Shown here: positions 26,676 through 37,481 of the stretch, piece after piece
Layout: the number at the start of each line of letters is the position of its first letter
How positions within the stretch are numbered: the first letter of the stretch is position 1
NCBI RefSeq assembly: GCF_004152845.1
Contig: NZ_SEON01000001.1
Span: 434,001 to 498,000, forward strand
Reading direction: 5' to 3'
Length of the DNA stretch: 64,000 nucleotides
Origin: Sphingobium fuliginis
GTDB taxonomy: Bacteria; Pseudomonadota; Alphaproteobacteria; Sphingomonadales; Sphingomonadaceae
Made by a program: the position numbers and the translations under genes
Notes under the pieces: generated by a model
The model's database searches: none
What the model was told of the DNA's origin: nothing
Seen by the model: only the letters and a program-made list of their open reading frames with translations

Positions 26676-28096
26676 CAGGCGGCTTCCCTCTCCGCAACGG
26701 CGGAGGCCAACCCCGCCGCCCATTTGGTAATGTCGCCCGCGCCCAGGCAGATGATCATGTCATCCGCCTGCACATCGGCGGCGACCAGGCGGGCAAGATC
26801 GTCCGCGCCCTCGACCGTCGCGGCGTTGCGATGGCCCCGGCGCTTGAGGCCCGCGACCAGTTCCGCGCTGTCCACGCCCTCGATCGGCTGCTCGCCGGCT
26901 GGATAGACCGGGGCGGCATAGACGATGTCGGCATCGTTGAAGGCCTGCTGGAACTCGTCCATCAGGTCGCGCAGGCGGGTGAAGCGATGCGGTTGGACCA
27001 CGGCGATGACCCGGCCTTTCGCCCCTTCGCGGGCGGCAGCCAGCACCGCCTTGATCTCGACCGGATGGTGGCCGTAATCGTCGATCACCGTCGCGGCGCC
27101 GCCACCGACCGCGATTTCCCCGACCTTGGTGAAGCGCCGCTTGACGCCGCCGAACTTGGCGAAGCCGGTCTGGATCGTCGCGTCATCGATGCCCATCTGC
27201 AACGCCACGCCGATCGCCGCCATGGCGTTCAGCACATTGTGGCGGCCCGGCATCGGCATTTCGATGCCCTCGATCCGGCGGAGCGAACCGTCGCGTTCCC
27301 GGATCTGCACGTCAAAGCGGTTGCCGCCGGGAATCGGCTGCACATTTTCGCCGCGAATATCGGCCTGGGCGGAGAAGCCATAGGTGACGATGCGCCGGTC
27401 CTGCACGCGCGGCAGGATCGCCTGCACCTCCGGATGGTCGAGGCACAGCATCGCCGCGCCGTAGAAAGGCACATTCTCGACGAACTCGACAAAGGCGTCC
27501 TTCACCTTGTCGAAACTGCCATAATGGTCGAGATGCTCGGGATCGATATTGGTGACGACCGCCAGCGTGCCGTCCAGGCGCAGGAAGCTGCCGTCACTCT
27601 CGTCGGCTTCTACCACCATCCATTCGCTGTTGCCGAGGCGGGCGTTGGAGCCGTAGCTGTTGATGATGCCGCCATTGATGACGGTCGGGTCCACCCCGCC
27701 CGCATCCAGCAACGCCGCGACCATCGATGTGGTCGTGGTCTTGCCGTGCGTGCCCGCGACCGCGACGGTCGATTTGAGGCGCATCAGTTCCGCCAGCATT
27801 TCGGCCCGGCGGATGACGGGGACGCGGCGCTCCAGCGCCAGATCGACCTCCGGATTGCCCTTCTTGATCGCGGTGGAGGTCACGACCACGGCGGCATCGC
27901 CCAGATTTTCGGCCTTGTGGCCGATCATCACGGGGATGCCCTTCTTGCGCAGCCCCTCGACCACATAGCCTTCGGCGACGTCGCTGCCCTGAACCCTGTA
28001 GCCCAGATTATGCATCACCTCAGCGATGCCGGACATGCCGATGCCGCCGATGCCGATGAAATGGATCGTGCCGATGTCGGTGCCGACACCCTTCAT
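26675..28096 (-). CDS. murC: UDP-N-acetylmuramate--L-alanine ligase
   Basis: A 473-residue Mur ligase adding L-Ala to UDP-MurNAc. [17 protein letters not shown] at the N-terminus is the UDP-binding motif, [15 protein letters not shown] the P-loop, and [10 protein letters not shown] and [14 protein letters not shown] the central and C-terminal Mur motifs. The GTHGKTTTT wording is MurC-specific. The ATG at 28096 overlaps the stop of a 21-codon ORF that fills the gap from murG. Confidence 0.97.
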   Translation of the reverse strand: MKGVGTDIGTIHFIGIGGIGMSGIAEVMHNLGYRVQGSDVAEGYVVEGLRKKGIPVMIGHKAENLGDAAVVVTSTAIKKGNPEVDLALERRVPVIRRAEMLAELMRLKSTVAVAGTHGKTTTTSMVAALLDAGGVDPTVINGGIINSYGSNARLGNSEWMVVEADESDGSFLRLDGTLAVVTNIDPEHLDHYGSFDKVKDAFVEFVENVPFYGAAMLCLDHPEVQAILPRVQDRRIVTYGFSAQADIRGENVQPIPGGNRFDVQIRERDGSLRRIEGIEMPMPGRHNVLNAMAAIGVALQMGIDDATIQTGFAKFGGVKRRFTKVGEIAVGGGAATVIDDYGHHPVEIKAVLAAAREGAKGRVIAVVQPHRFTRLRDLMDEFQQAFNDADIVYAAPVYPAGEQPIEGVDSAELVAGLKRRGHRNAATVEGADDLARLVAADVQADDMIICLGAGDITKWAAGLASAVAEREAA

Positions 28097-28158
28097 GCGT
28101 GGGATTCCTTGCTGACAGAATAGAGAGAGCCGTTGGGGGAGAGTTTGGCGTTCTTCAT
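28093..28158 (-). CDS. Candidate 21-residue ORF coupling murG to murC
   Basis: The murG-murC gap is filled exactly by an open frame of 21 sense codons, beginning [13 protein letters not shown] and ending KESHA. Its ATG overlaps the murG stop (ATGA) and its TGA overlaps the murC ATG (ATGA). It is polar with no signal or TM segment. It may be a coupling peptide that carries ribosomes from murG to murC, or a chance frame; nothing but the double overlap supports it. Confidence 0.4.
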   Translation of the reverse strand: MKNAKLSPNGSLYSVSKESHA

Positions 28159-29336
28159 GCAGGAACACCCTGCAAATTGAGGCTGGTGGGCGTCGGGCCG
28201 ACACGCAGCGGGTCATTGATGATGGGCGCCGGGCCAATGCTTTCCAGCAGATCGGCCATGTCGCGGGCCGCATTCGGGCGACCGCAGGCGCGGGCGCGCT
28301 TGGCCGCATTCTGGAGCGCGCCGGGTTCCAGCGCCATCTTCTGCATCTGCTTGGCAAGTTCCACAGCCGTGAAGCGCGCCTGCGGAATGGTGCGGGCGCC
28401 GCCGGCCTCGGTCATCTCGCGGGCATTGGCGGTCTGATGGTCGTCCATCGCGCTCGGCAGCGGTATCAGGATCGCCGGACGCCCCGCACAGGTCAGTTCC
28501 GCCAGCGTCGAAGCGCCCGCCCGCGCGATGACAAGGTGCGACCAGCCCAGTTTTTCCGGGACATCGTTGAAATAGGTCGCCAGGTCCGCCGGGATTTCCA
28601 GATCGGCATAGAGCCGGCGCACCCGCTCAATATCCTCCGCCCGGCATTGCTGCGTCACCTGCAGGCGCCGGCGCAGGCTGAGCGGCAGCATGCCCAGGCC
28701 ATCGGGCACGACGCTGGAAAGGATCGTCGCCCCCTGGCTGCCGCCGATGACCAGCACACGGAATACGCTCTCGTCGGTCAGCGCGGGAAAATCCTCCTCG
28801 CGAAGCTGCTTCACCTCCTCGCGCACCGGATTGCCGACGAGGTGGACCTTGCCGGCATATCTGTCCTTGAGCCGCTCGACATCCGGATAGGCGGTCGCGA
28901 TGGCATCCACCCGTCCCGCCAGATAGCGGTTCACCCGGCCAAGCACGGCATTCTGTTCGTGAATGGCGGTCGGAATGCCATCGGCCAGCGCGCCCAGCAA
29001 CGCGGGCATGGCCGGATAGCCGCCAAAACCCACAACGGCCGTCGGGCGGAACGTCTCGTTCAGACGCCGCGCCATCGCCCGGCCCGCCAAAATCGCCTTC
29101 AACGCGCCCGGCCAGCTTCTGGGATTCCGGGTCATCCGCCCGGCGGGCATGACATGGACCTGTGCCCGGTTGTCAGGCGCCTTGTCGAAAATGCCAGGTA
29201 TCTTGGCGCCGCGCTCATCCGTCACCAGCGCGACATGATGGCCGCGCAGCATCAGCTCTTCAGCAACGGCATGCGCCGGAATCATATGACCACCCGTCCC
29301 GCCGGCGGCGAGGACGAAGTGTCGGGAAATGCTCAT
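28155..29336 (-). CDS. murG: UDP-GlcNAc:lipid I N-acetylglucosaminyltransferase
   Basis: A 393-residue GT-B glycosyltransferase making lipid II on the cytoplasmic face. [19 protein letters not shown] is G-loop 1, [15 protein letters not shown]-loop 2, [12 protein letters not shown] the acceptor region, VIGGSQGA G-loop 3, and [11 protein letters not shown] with [14 protein letters not shown] the UDP-GlcNAc site. The start before [12 protein letters not shown] overlaps the ftsW stop. The frame is open upstream inside ftsW but not used. Confidence 0.97.
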   Translation of the reverse strand: MSISRHFVLAAGGTGGHMIPAHAVAEELMLRGHHVALVTDERGAKIPGIFDKAPDNRAQVHVMPAGRMTRNPRSWPGALKAILAGRAMARRLNETFRPTAVVGFGGYPAMPALLGALADGIPTAIHEQNAVLGRVNRYLAGRVDAIATAYPDVERLKDRYAGKVHLVGNPVREEVKQLREEDFPALTDESVFRVLVIGGSQGATILSSVVPDGLGMLPLSLRRRLQVTQQCRAEDIERVRRLYADLEIPADLATYFNDVPEKLGWSHLVIARAGASTLAELTCAGRPAILIPLPSAMDDHQTANAREMTEAGGARTIPQARFTAVELAKQMQKMALEPGALQNAAKRARACGRPNAARDMADLLESIGPAPIINDPLRVGPTPTSLNLQGVPA

Positions 29337-30535
29337 CGACCACTCCATTTGACGACCGTGTGCCGACCCATGAAGGGGTTGCGCCGCGTGAATGCGAGCA
29401 ACAGGCCGACGCCGATACAAAGCGCCAGCATAGAGGAGCCGCCATAGCTGATAAAGGGCAGCGTCATGCCCTTGGACGGAAATATCTGGGCGTTGACGCC
29501 CATGTTGATGATCGCCTGAAGCCCGAACTGGGTGGTGAGGCCCGCCGCGGCGAGAATGGTGAAATTATCGTCCTCGTCCAGCATGCGCAGGAACACCCGC
29601 ACGACGATGGCCAGATAGACGCAGGCGATGCCGATGCAGGCGAGCAGGCCGAACTCTTCCCCGATGACCGAGAAGATATAGTCGGTATGCGCTTCGGGCA
29701 GGCGGAACTTGTTCTGCCCGCCGCCCGGCCCGACGCCCAGGAAGCCGCCATGGGTGATGGTGCGGAAGGCCAGTTCGGTCTGGTCCGGCCCGACATCCTG
29801 CGCAACGCCGATGCCCAGGAAGTCGTTGATGCGCTGACGTCCGTTCTCATAGAACATGTACATCAGCACCAGCCCGCCAAGCCCCGCGCCCGCCATCCCG
29901 CCGATGAAGCGCATGGACACCCCCGACAGCAGCAGCAGGCCGCCCCAGCAGGCGAGGAAGATCACCGTCTGGCCGAAGTCCGGCTGCTTCATCAGGATCG
30001 CCGCGATCAGCAGCGTCAGCACGCCGGTCAGCGGGATCACGGGCAGCGTCATGTCCTTGCCGCGCAGCGACAGCAACCAGGCCATGGTGACGACATAGAC
30101 GGGCTTGAGGAATTCCGATGGCTGGAACCGGAAACCCGGCAGGTCGATCCAGCGCTTGGCGCCGTTCACCACCGAACCCAGCACCGGCACCAGCAGCAGC
30201 GCCACGGCAAAGACGATGCACAGGATAAAGGCCAGCCGGCGCGCCTGCGTCCGGGGCAGCATGGAGATCACCAGCATGATCGGCAGGCCGATGAACACCC
30301 ACATCAACTGGCGGTAGAAATAGATGAGCGGCGTCACCGAAACCGTGCTGGTCGACCGGTCGATCGCCGCCACCGGGGAGGCCGCCGCCACGGCGACCAG
30401 CCCGATCGCCATCAGCGCGACGATCAGCGACAGCAGCACGCGGTCGATTTCCCAGAACCAGATGGCCAGCGCCGTACGCTCACGCGGGACGGTGCGGTTC
30501 CTGAACTCCTTTACAAGATCGCCTGCCCTCGACAT
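29333..30535 (-). CDS. ftsW: Septal peptidoglycan polymerase FtsW (SEDS)
   Basis: A 400-residue polytopic SEDS glycosyltransferase with about ten TM helices. Conserved stretches include KRWIDLPGFRFQPSEFLK (the TM3-TM4 loop), MKQPDFGQTVIF, the periplasmic NEFYVV-equivalent TELAFRTITHGGFLGVGPG and GMTLPFISYGGSS. It works with FtsI as the septal synthase. The ATG chosen follows GGAGGAG at 11 bases; an in-frame TTG nine bases upstream is too close to that site. The periplasmic loop around YTDYIFSVIGEEFG is the typical FtsW catalytic region. Confidence 0.96.
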   Translation of the reverse strand: MSRAGDLVKEFRNRTVPRERTALAIWFWEIDRVLLSLIVALMAIGLVAVAAASPVAAIDRSTSTVSVTPLIYFYRQLMWVFIGLPIMLVISMLPRTQARRLAFILCIVFAVALLLVPVLGSVVNGAKRWIDLPGFRFQPSEFLKPVYVVTMAWLLSLRGKDMTLPVIPLTGVLTLLIAAILMKQPDFGQTVIFLACWGGLLLLSGVSMRFIGGMAGAGLGGLVLMYMFYENGRQRINDFLGIGVAQDVGPDQTELAFRTITHGGFLGVGPGGGQNKFRLPEAHTDYIFSVIGEEFGLLACIGIACVYLAIVVRVFLRMLDEDDNFTILAAAGLTTQFGLQAIINMGVNAQIFPSKGMTLPFISYGGSSMLALCIGVGLLLAFTRRNPFMGRHTVVKWSGR

Positions 30536-30561
30536 GCCCCCCAAAGCTCCTCCGATTCCCT

Positions 30562-31887
30562 TTATTCCAGCGCGGCGACGGCAGCGGCGAAGGCATCGCC
30601 CCTCGCCTCGAAATCGCGGAACTGGTCGAAACTCGCGCAGGCTGGCGACAGCAGCACCACGTCACCCGGCTGCGCCACCCGCGCAGCGCGGCGAACGGCG
30701 GCCGATAGCATTTCCGAATCGTCCACCGCCATATGCGGGCGCAACAGCTCAGCGAACATGGGGCCCGCTTCGCCGATGGTATAGGCCTGGGCCACATTGG
30801 CGAACCAGGGCGCGCACTCGTCCAGATTGTCGGTCTTGGCCAGGCCGCCGACGATCCAGTGCAGCCGCTTGCGGCCATCGACCGGCGGATAGGCGGCCAG
30901 CGCCGGCGCGGTCGAGGCGGCGTTGGTCGCCTTGCTGTCGTTGACGTAGAGGACGCCGTTCAGTTCCCGCACCCGCTGCATCCGGTGGGGAAGGCTGGCA
31001 TAGCTTTGCAGGCCCTGTTCGATTGTCGCTTCGCCGATGCCCAGCGCGCGGGCGACCGCGATGGCGACGGCGGCGTTCTGGGCGTTATGCGGGCCTTGCA
31101 ATGCGGGCCAGCCGGCCTGAGCGGAGGGAGCGATGTCGCTCGATCGCACCTCCACAACCCCGTCATTCCCGCCTTGCCGGGAATGACGGACGGAATGGAA
31201 TATCCCCCGGCTCGGCTCATCTTCCGTCGCGATTACCGCGGCATGCCCGGCCGACTGCATCGCAAACAGCCGCGCCTTGGAGGCTACATAGCCTTCAAAG
31301 CCATTATAACGGTCGAGATGATCCGGCGTGATGTTGAGCAGCACCGCCACGTCGCAATCCAGGCTGCCCGTCAGGTCGATCTGGTAGCTCGACAGTTCCA
31401 GCACATAGACGCCGCCCTCCGGCAACGGGTCCTGTCCCATGATCGGCAGCCCGATATTGCCGCCCATCCGCGTGGGAATGCCCGCCGTCTCGACGATATG
31501 ATGGACCAGAGCGGTCGTGGTGGACTTGCCGTTGGTTCCGGTGATCCCCACCACCCGATGCCTGGGCAGGCTGGGCCGGGCGAGCGCGAACAGCTCTATG
31601 TCGCCAATGACCGGCACCCCCGCGAGCTTCGCATGCATGGCGATGGGGTGCTTGTTGAGCGGCACGCCGGGCGACACCACCACGCCGTCGAAGCCCTTGA
31701 GGTCGATTTCGGTGGGATCGGCCAACTCCGCCTTGCCCTTAACGGAGGCGCGCGCCTCGTCCCGGCTGTCCCATGCCACGACCTCAGCCCCGCTCGCCGC
31801 CAGGCACTCGACCGTGGCGAGGCCGGACCGCGCCAACCCCAGCACCGCATATTTCCTGCCTGCAAAGACGTCGGAAACGATCCCCAT
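30562..31887 (-). CDS. murD: UDP-N-acetylmuramoylalanine--D-glutamate ligase
   Basis: A 441-residue Mur ligase adding D-Glu. VLGLARSGLATVE is the N-terminal UDP motif, VGITGTNGKSTTTALV the P-loop with carbamylatable-lysine region following, and NITPDHLDRYNGFEGY and NDSKATNAAST the later motifs. Between IATEDEPSRGIF and the GPHNAQNAAVA motif lies an insert HSVRHSRQGGNDG encoded by a dispersed palindrome (31161-31188), probably a surface loop. A GTG nine bases upstream (31896) overlaps the mraY stop and is an alternative start. Confidence 0.96.
   Translation of the reverse strand: MGIVSDVFAGRKYAVLGLARSGLATVECLAASGAEVVAWDSRDEARASVKGKAELADPTEIDLKGFDGVVVSPGVPLNKHPIAMHAKLAGVPVIGDIELFALARPSLPRHRVVGITGTNGKSTTTALVHHIVETAGIPTRMGGNIGLPIMGQDPLPEGGVYVLELSSYQIDLTGSLDCDVAVLLNITPDHLDRYNGFEGYVASKARLFAMQSAGHAAVIATEDEPSRGIFHSVRHSRQGGNDGVVEVRSSDIAPSAQAGWPALQGPHNAQNAAVAIAVARALGIGEATIEQGLQSYASLPHRMQRVRELNGVLYVNDSKATNAASTAPALAAYPPVDGRKRLHWIVGGLAKTDNLDECAPWFANVAQAYTIGEAGPMFAELLRPHMAVDDSEMLSAAVRRAARVAQPGDVVLLSPACASFDQFRDFEARGDAFAAAVAALE
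31161..31188. repeat. Dispersed GTCATTCCCG palindrome inside murD
   Basis: A perfect 11-base inverted repeat, CGTCATTCCCG (31161-31171) and CGGGAATGACG (31178-31188), around a 6-base loop. This is a widely known intergenic palindrome of proteobacteria, here lying in frame within murD and read as RHSRQGGND. Its residues have no counterpart in the Mur ligase fold, which indicates insertion. Confidence 0.8.
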
Positions 31888-31892
31888 GGCGC

Positions 31893-32966
31893 TCACCGCA
31901 GCTTCAGCGTGGCGAGGCCTGCCAGCGCCAGCACGAAGGAAATGATCCAGAAGCGGATCACGACGGTCGGCTCGGCCCAGCCCAATTGTTCGAAATGATG
32001 GTGGATCGGCGCCATCTTGAACACGCGCTTGCCGGTGCGCTTGTAGAAGAAGACCTGGATGATGACGGACATCGCCTCCACCACGAACAGCCCGCCGATC
32101 ACGCCCAGCACGATCTCATGATGCGCGGTGACGGCGATCACGCCGATCGTGCCGCCGAGCGCCAGGCTGCCGGTGTCGCCCATGAAGACGGCGGCGGGCG
32201 GCGCGTTGAACCAGAGGAAGGCGAGGCCCGCCCCGATGATCGCGCCGCACAATATGGTGAGGTTGCCCGCCCCCGGCACATGCGGAATGCCAAGATAGCC
32301 CGCAAAGTCGGCGCGCCCGACCAGATAGACGATGGCCATGAACGCCATGCAGGCGATGATGACCGGCATCGTCGCAAGCCCGTCCAGACCGTCGGTCAGG
32401 TTCACCGCATTGCCGAACGCCACGATCACGAAGGCCGCGAAGAGGAAGTAGAACGGCCCCAGTTCGATCGCCGGACCGTTGTAGAAGGGCACGTACAGCG
32501 CGGTATTGCCATGCTGGCTGACGATCAGCCACGCCGCGAAACCGGCGATCAGGAACTCGAAGGCCAGGCGCATCTTGCCCGAAAGCCCCTTGTGGCTGGC
32601 TTTCGTCACCTTGTCATAATCATCGAGGAAACCGATGGCGCCGAAACCCAGCGTCACGAACAGGCAGGCCCAGACATAGATGGAGGAAAGGTCCATCCAC
32701 AGCAGCACCGACGACACCATGGACGTCAGGATCATGAGGCCGCCCATGGTCGGCGTGCCGCGCTTGGCGAGGTGCGTCTGCGGACCGTCGTCGCGGATCG
32801 GCTGCCCCTTGCCCTGCCGCACGCGCAGCCATCCGATGAAGCGCGGCCCGATCAGCAGGCCGATGATGAGCGCGGTCGCGATCGCCGCGCCCGCCCGGAA
32901 GCTCAAATAGCGGATGAGGTTGAACACACCCGCGAAATCCATGGTCTGGGCAAGCCAGTAGAGCAT
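31893..32966 (-). CDS. mraY: Phospho-N-acetylmuramoyl-pentapeptide transferase
   Basis: A 357-residue ten-helix enzyme making lipid I from UDP-MurNAc-pentapeptide and undecaprenyl phosphate. Motifs [24 protein letters not shown] (with the DD pair), [13 protein letters not shown] (catalytic Asp) and the C-terminal [15 protein letters not shown] are all intact. Its ATG shares a base with the murF stop (TGATG). Confidence 0.98.
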   Translation of the reverse strand: MLYWLAQTMDFAGVFNLIRYLSFRAGAAIATALIIGLLIGPRFIGWLRVRQGKGQPIRDDGPQTHLAKRGTPTMGGLMILTSMVSSVLLWMDLSSIYVWACLFVTLGFGAIGFLDDYDKVTKASHKGLSGKMRLAFEFLIAGFAAWLIVSQHGNTALYVPFYNGPAIELGPFYFLFAAFVIVAFGNAVNLTDGLDGLATMPVIIACMAFMAIVYLVGRADFAGYLGIPHVPGAGNLTILCGAIIGAGLAFLWFNAPPAAVFMGDTGSLALGGTIGVIAVTAHHEIVLGVIGGLFVVEAMSVIIQVFFYKRTGKRVFKMAPIHHHFEQLGWAEPTVVIRFWIISFVLALAGLATLKLR

Positions 32967-34342
32967 CAGTTCTTTGCTTCCTGTAGCGCGGCGACGAGGC
33001 GCGAGAGGCCGATGCCGTTCGATCCCTTCACCAGGACCGCATCGCCCGCGCGTATTTCATGTCGAATGAGGTCGGTGGCGCTGGCTGCGTCGGATACATG
33101 GTCGAAGGCGATGACGCCGCCCAGCGCTTGCGCCAGCGGCTCCATCTCCTCGCCCACCAGCACCGCATAATCCACCTGGCCCGCCGTCAGCGGTTCGACC
33201 AGCCCGGCATGCAATTCGCGGCTGCGGTCGCCCAGTTCGCGCATCCCGCCCAGCACGGCAATGCGGCGCTCCGCCTGCTCCCGGCCCAATTGCCTGAGCG
33301 TCGCCGTCATGCTCAACGGATTGGCGTTATAGCTTTCGTCGATCAGCAACGCCTCGCCGCCCTCGACAGGCAGGATGCTCCGCTGACCCCGACCCGGGAG
33401 GCCCGGCATTTCCGCCAGCGCCAGTCCCGCCGCCGCCAGATCGCCGCCCAGCGCCTCCACCGTCGCCAGCACCGCCAGAGCGTTGGAAACCCAATGTTCG
33501 CCCGGAGCCCCCACGGTGAAGCACAGTTCGACGCCCGGCAGCGCCGCCGTGACCAGCGTGCCGCCGCCCACCGCAGGCACGGTTTCGCGGGCGCGGACAT
33601 CGGCCTCCGGATCGAAGCCGAAGGTCAGGATTCGTGCCGCATGCTTCTCCGCCTTGGCATAAAGGGTCGCGACATGCGGGCTGTCATAGGGGATGACCGC
33701 CGTGCCGCCCGGCTCCAGCCCCTCGAAAATCTCGGCCTTGGCCTCCGCGATCTTCTCCTCGGTGCCGAAAAATTCGATATGGGCCGGCGCGATGGCGGTG
33801 ACGATGGCGACATGCGGCCGCACCTGCCGGGTCAGCGCCGCCAGCTCGCCGGCATGGTTCATGCCCATTTCGAACACGCCAAAGGCGGATTCGCGCGGCA
33901 TGCGCGACAGGCTCAGCGGCACGCCGACATGATTGTTGTAGCTCTTGACGGAGCGGTGGACCTCCCCCGGACAGATGCGGTCGAGCGCATGGAACAGCGC
34001 CTCCTTGGTGCCGGTCTTGCCCACCGATCCGGTGACGCCGACCACCTTGCCCTGCATCCGCGCGCGGGAGGCGCGACCAAGATCCTCCAGCGCCGCCGCG
34101 CTGTCGGGCACCAGCACATGCGGCTGCGCGATCGGCTGGCTGACGATGGCGCCCGCCGCGCCCTGACCGAACGCCTTGTCGACGAAGCGATGGCCATCCG
34201 TGGCCTCGCCCTTCATCGCGACGAACAGGTCGCCGCCCGTCACTTCGCGGCTGTCGAACGCCACGCCAGAAACGGCGAAGGGCGCCGAAGCGACGCCCCC
34301 CGTGGCCTGCGCAATCTCTTCGGAGGTCCAGAGTGCGCTCAT
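32966..34342 (-). CDS. murF: UDP-MurNAc-tripeptide--D-Ala-D-Ala ligase
   Basis: A 458-residue Mur ligase attaching the D-Ala-D-Ala dipeptide made by Ddl. The P-loop is [16 protein letters not shown] and the following MurF-specific [12 protein letters not shown] is clear; [16 protein letters not shown] is the late motif. It overlaps murE by four bases. The wording of the P-loop and the NANP motif separate it from MurC/D/E. Confidence 0.97.
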   Translation of the reverse strand: MSALWTSEEIAQATGGVASAPFAVSGVAFDSREVTGGDLFVAMKGEATDGHRFVDKAFGQGAAGAIVSQPIAQPHVLVPDSAAALEDLGRASRARMQGKVVGVTGSVGKTGTKEALFHALDRICPGEVHRSVKSYNNHVGVPLSLSRMPRESAFGVFEMGMNHAGELAALTRQVRPHVAIVTAIAPAHIEFFGTEEKIAEAKAEIFEGLEPGGTAVIPYDSPHVATLYAKAEKHAARILTFGFDPEADVRARETVPAVGGGTLVTAALPGVELCFTVGAPGEHWVSNALAVLATVEALGGDLAAAGLALAEMPGLPGRGQRSILPVEGGEALLIDESYNANPLSMTATLRQLGREQAERRIAVLGGMRELGDRSRELHAGLVEPLTAGQVDYAVLVGEEMEPLAQALGGVIAFDHVSDAASATDLIRHEIRAGDAVLVKGSNGIGLSRLVAALQEAKN

Positions 34343-35781
34343 CCGGCGCATTCCCGCGCCACGGTCACATCGTCGAAGGGCAGCACCCGGTCCCCGATGA
34401 TCTGGCCCTGCTCATGCCCCTTGCCTGCCAGGAGGACAATGTCGTCCGCGCCTGCCTGAGCGATGGCGGCGGCGATGGCGGCACGGCGACCACCAATCTC
34501 CTCCGCGCCCGGCGCGCCCGCCATGACGGCGGCGCGGATGGCGGAGGGCTCCTCCGAACGCGGATTGTCGTCGGTGACGATCACATGGTCGGCAAGGTCC
34601 GCCGCCACCTTGCCCATTTGCGGCCGCTTGCCCGCGTCGCGATCCCCGCCCGCGCCGAACAGCGCGATCAGCCGACCCCGCGTATGCGGCCGCAGCGCCT
34701 CGATGGCGGCACGCAACCCGTCGGGCGTATGGGCATAGTCGACATAGACCGGCGCGCCCGTCCTGGTGATGACGGCCCGCTCCAGCCGCCCGCGCACGGG
34801 CTGCACCCGGCCCAGCAGTTCCAGCACCTTGCCCGCATCCTCGCCGCCGGCAATCACCAGACCGGCGGCGGTGAGCGCATTGGCCGCCTGATAGGCGCCG
34901 ATCAGCGGCAGGTTGACCTTGTGGCTTTTGCCTTCAACCTCGACGTCCAGCGTCTGGCCCAACTGGGTCGGGGTGCGGTTGGCAAGGCGCAATGCCTGCC
35001 CCTGCACCCCGACGCTCAGCACACGAAGCCCCCGCTTCGTAGCCCGCTGGATAACCTTTTCCGACCATGCGTCATCGGCCCAGACGACCGCCGCGCCCTG
35101 CGGCTCGACCACCTCGTCGAACAGCCGCATCTTGGCATCGAAATAGCTGTCCATGTCGCCATGATAATCGAGATGATCCCGCGACAGGTTGGTGAAGGCG
35201 GCTGCGGACACGGGCAGTCCTTCAGTGCGATATTGCGCCAGCCCGTGGCTCGACGCCTCGAACGCGGCATGGGTGATGCCCTCGCGCTTCAGGCCCGACA
35301 TGTTGGCGAGGAAGGTCACGATGTCCGGCGTGGTGAGCCCGGTGGAAACCTGATCCACGGAGGTGGTCACGCCCAGGGTGCCGATGGAGGCGGATTTATG
35401 CCCCAGCATCCGCCAGAGCTGCCGGGTCAGTTCGACGGTGGAGGTCTTGCCGTTGGTCCCGGTGACGGCAACGGTCACCTCCGGAAACGGCGCGAAATAG
35501 CGCGCGGCAAGCTGCGCGAACAGGCGGCGGGGGTTGTCCGAGGCGATATGGATCGCGCCGTCCACCCGCGCCTCCGGCCGGGCGACGACCGCCACTGCCC
35601 CTGCCTGCACGGCGGCGGGAATGAAGTCCTCGCCATTGACCCGTGCTCCCTGGAAGGCCCCGAACACCGTGCCCGGCGCGACCTTCCGGTTATCGATCGC
35701 GAAGCCCGATACCGGCAGGTCCAGCGACGCGCCTGTATCGAGCTTCGCATCCAGCCCCTCGATAAGCGACCCGAGGCGCAT
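34339..35781 (-). CDS. murE: UDP-MurNAc-L-Ala-D-Glu--meso-diaminopimelate ligase
   Basis: A 480-residue Mur ligase for the third stem residue. The P-loop is VAVTGTNGKTSTVELT, then FEASSHGLAQYR and the FTNLSRDHLDYHGDM motif. The specificity loop reads TDDNPRSEEP, and DNPR is the signature of meso-diaminopimelate (not lysine) addition, as expected for a Gram-negative. It shares one base with the ftsI stop. Confidence 0.97.
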   Translation of the reverse strand: MRLGSLIEGLDAKLDTGASLDLPVSGFAIDNRKVAPGTVFGAFQGARVNGEDFIPAAVQAGAVAVVARPEARVDGAIHIASDNPRRLFAQLAARYFAPFPEVTVAVTGTNGKTSTVELTRQLWRMLGHKSASIGTLGVTTSVDQVSTGLTTPDIVTFLANMSGLKREGITHAAFEASSHGLAQYRTEGLPVSAAAFTNLSRDHLDYHGDMDSYFDAKMRLFDEVVEPQGAAVVWADDAWSEKVIQRATKRGLRVLSVGVQGQALRLANRTPTQLGQTLDVEVEGKSHKVNLPLIGAYQAANALTAAGLVIAGGEDAGKVLELLGRVQPVRGRLERAVITRTGAPVYVDYAHTPDGLRAAIEALRPHTRGRLIALFGAGGDRDAGKRPQMGKVAADLADHVIVTDDNPRSEEPSAIRAAVMAGAPGAEEIGGRRAAIAAAIAQAGADDIVLLAGKGHEQGQIIGDRVLPFDDVTVARECAG

Positions 35782-37481
35782 TATTCTTTCTCCTTGTCGC
35801 CGTGCAGCAGCGGCATGAGGTCGGAAATGTCGACGTCGCGCCGCTCGTCGGGCAGCACGCCCAGCATCGGCCCGGTGCGTTCCACCACCCGCTTCACGAC
35901 CGGCGCCGCCGTCCAGGCGGCCGTGCGCAGGCCATATTGACCCGTCGCCTCGTCCATGGTGACGAGGACCACATAGCGCGGATTGTCCATGGGAAAGGCA
36001 GAAGCGAAAGTCGTCACCAGCGAAGTCTTGTTATACCGGCCCTCTTGGGGCTTTTCGGCGGAACCCGTCTTGCCGCCCACCCGGTATCCCTTGGCGTCGG
36101 CGCTGCGACCTGTACCCGCCGCCACGATCATGCGCAACAGTTGGCGCATGCGCGCGCTGGTCGCGGCGGAGAAGACGCGGCGGCCCTCCGGCACCTCGTC
36201 CGCCTTCAATTTGCGCAGGGTAGCGGGCCGCCACAGTCCGCCGTTCACCAACGCCGCATAAGCCGAAGCGAGATGCAAAGGCGTTACGGCGATGCCATGG
36301 CCATAGGAAACGGTCAGCGTCGTGATGCGCCCCCAATTGGCCGGCCAGAGCGTGCCTGCCCGTTCATTGAGCTCGATCGGCGCGCGCTGATCGAAGTGCA
36401 ATTCCCGGAAAAGATGCTGCAAAGGCTCCGCGCCCATCTGGTCGGCGATCCGCGCCGTACCGATGTTGGAACTGTGCACCAGGATTTCCGGCACGTTGAT
36501 CCAGCGGCCGAGCGGATGGTCGTCCTTGATCCGGAAGCCCGCAATGGCGAGCGGCGCCGTCGCGTCATAGGTCTTCGACATGGAAGTGACGACGCCGCGA
36601 TCCATCGCCGCGGCAATGGACAGCGGCTTGAACGCCGATCCCAGTTCATAGCGCGCCTGCACCATATGATTGCAGAGCGGCGATTCGCTGCAACTCTTGC
36701 CCGCATAATTTTGCAGCTTGTTGGGATCGAACACGGGGATTGACGCCATGGCGATCACCTCGCCGGTATTGGCGTCCAGTATCACGCCGCCCGCCCCCTT
36801 TGCGCGGGTCTGGACGAGCTGCGCGTACAGCTCGCTTTCCAGCGCGCCCTGCACGCGGCTGTCGATGGACATGGCGAAGGGCTGGCCGCGCAGCGCCGCA
36901 TCGGTCAGCCGGTCGTTGAACGCCGCTTCCACGCCCATGCCGCCCTTGCCGTCCGTATTGGGCGCAAAGCCCATCACATGCGCCGCCAAGGTGCGCTGCG
37001 GATAGAGCCGCTCCTTCTCGCGCGGGAATTCGATGCCGATCTCGCCCAGGGCGTTCACGGCCGCCACCTCTTCCGGCAACGCGCGACGGCGCAGATAGGC
37101 CCAGCCGCGCCCGGTCAACTTCTTGTGGAAGGCGGCTTCCGGTTCGTCGGGGAATATCTCATGGAGCTTGCGGGCCAGTTCGGACGGGTCGCCGATCAGC
37201 CGCGAAGGCCGCACCGCAATCGAATAGGCATCCATGGTGCGCGCCAGCGGCACGCCGTTGCGGTCGACAATGTCGGCCCGCGCAGGAAGGCCGCCCATCG
37301 CGTCGCCGCCCCGCCCGTTGCCGGCGAAGACCCCCACCCAGGTCAGGCGCAGGATCAATACCGCCGTGATCACCATGAACAGGATCAGCAGCAACATCAG
37401 CCGGTTATGCGCGATCGCCGTCAGGTCGACGCGCTGCTTGCCCGCTCTCGCGCCGCCCGGCTGAACGATGATCGTCGCCAT
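35781..37481 (-). CDS. ftsI: Septal transpeptidase FtsI (PBP3)
   Basis: A 566-residue class B penicillin-binding protein: one N-terminal TM (LMLLLILFMVITAVLILRL, about residues 28-46), pedestal domain with DIVDRNGVPLAR and SRVQGALESEL-type motifs, and the transpeptidase domain with Ser282 in GSAFKPLS, the SxN motif SSN (in VHSSNIGTARI) and KTGS in VGGKTGSAEKP. It crosslinks septal wall with FtsW. It abuts ftsL with no gap. Confidence 0.97.
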   Translation of the reverse strand: MATIIVQPGGARAGKQRVDLTAIAHNRLMLLLILFMVITAVLILRLTWVGVFAGNGRGGDAMGGLPARADIVDRNGVPLARTMDAYSIAVRPSRLIGDPSELARKLHEIFPDEPEAAFHKKLTGRGWAYLRRRALPEEVAAVNALGEIGIEFPREKERLYPQRTLAAHVMGFAPNTDGKGGMGVEAAFNDRLTDAALRGQPFAMSIDSRVQGALESELYAQLVQTRAKGAGGVILDANTGEVIAMASIPVFDPNKLQNYAGKSCSESPLCNHMVQARYELGSAFKPLSIAAAMDRGVVTSMSKTYDATAPLAIAGFRIKDDHPLGRWINVPEILVHSSNIGTARIADQMGAEPLQHLFRELHFDQRAPIELNERAGTLWPANWGRITTLTVSYGHGIAVTPLHLASAYAALVNGGLWRPATLRKLKADEVPEGRRVFSAATSARMRQLLRMIVAAGTGRSADAKGYRVGGKTGSAEKPQEGRYNKTSLVTTFASAFPMDNPRYVVLVTMDEATGQYGLRTAAWTAAPVVKRVVERTGPMLGVLPDERRDVDISDLMPLLHGDKEKE

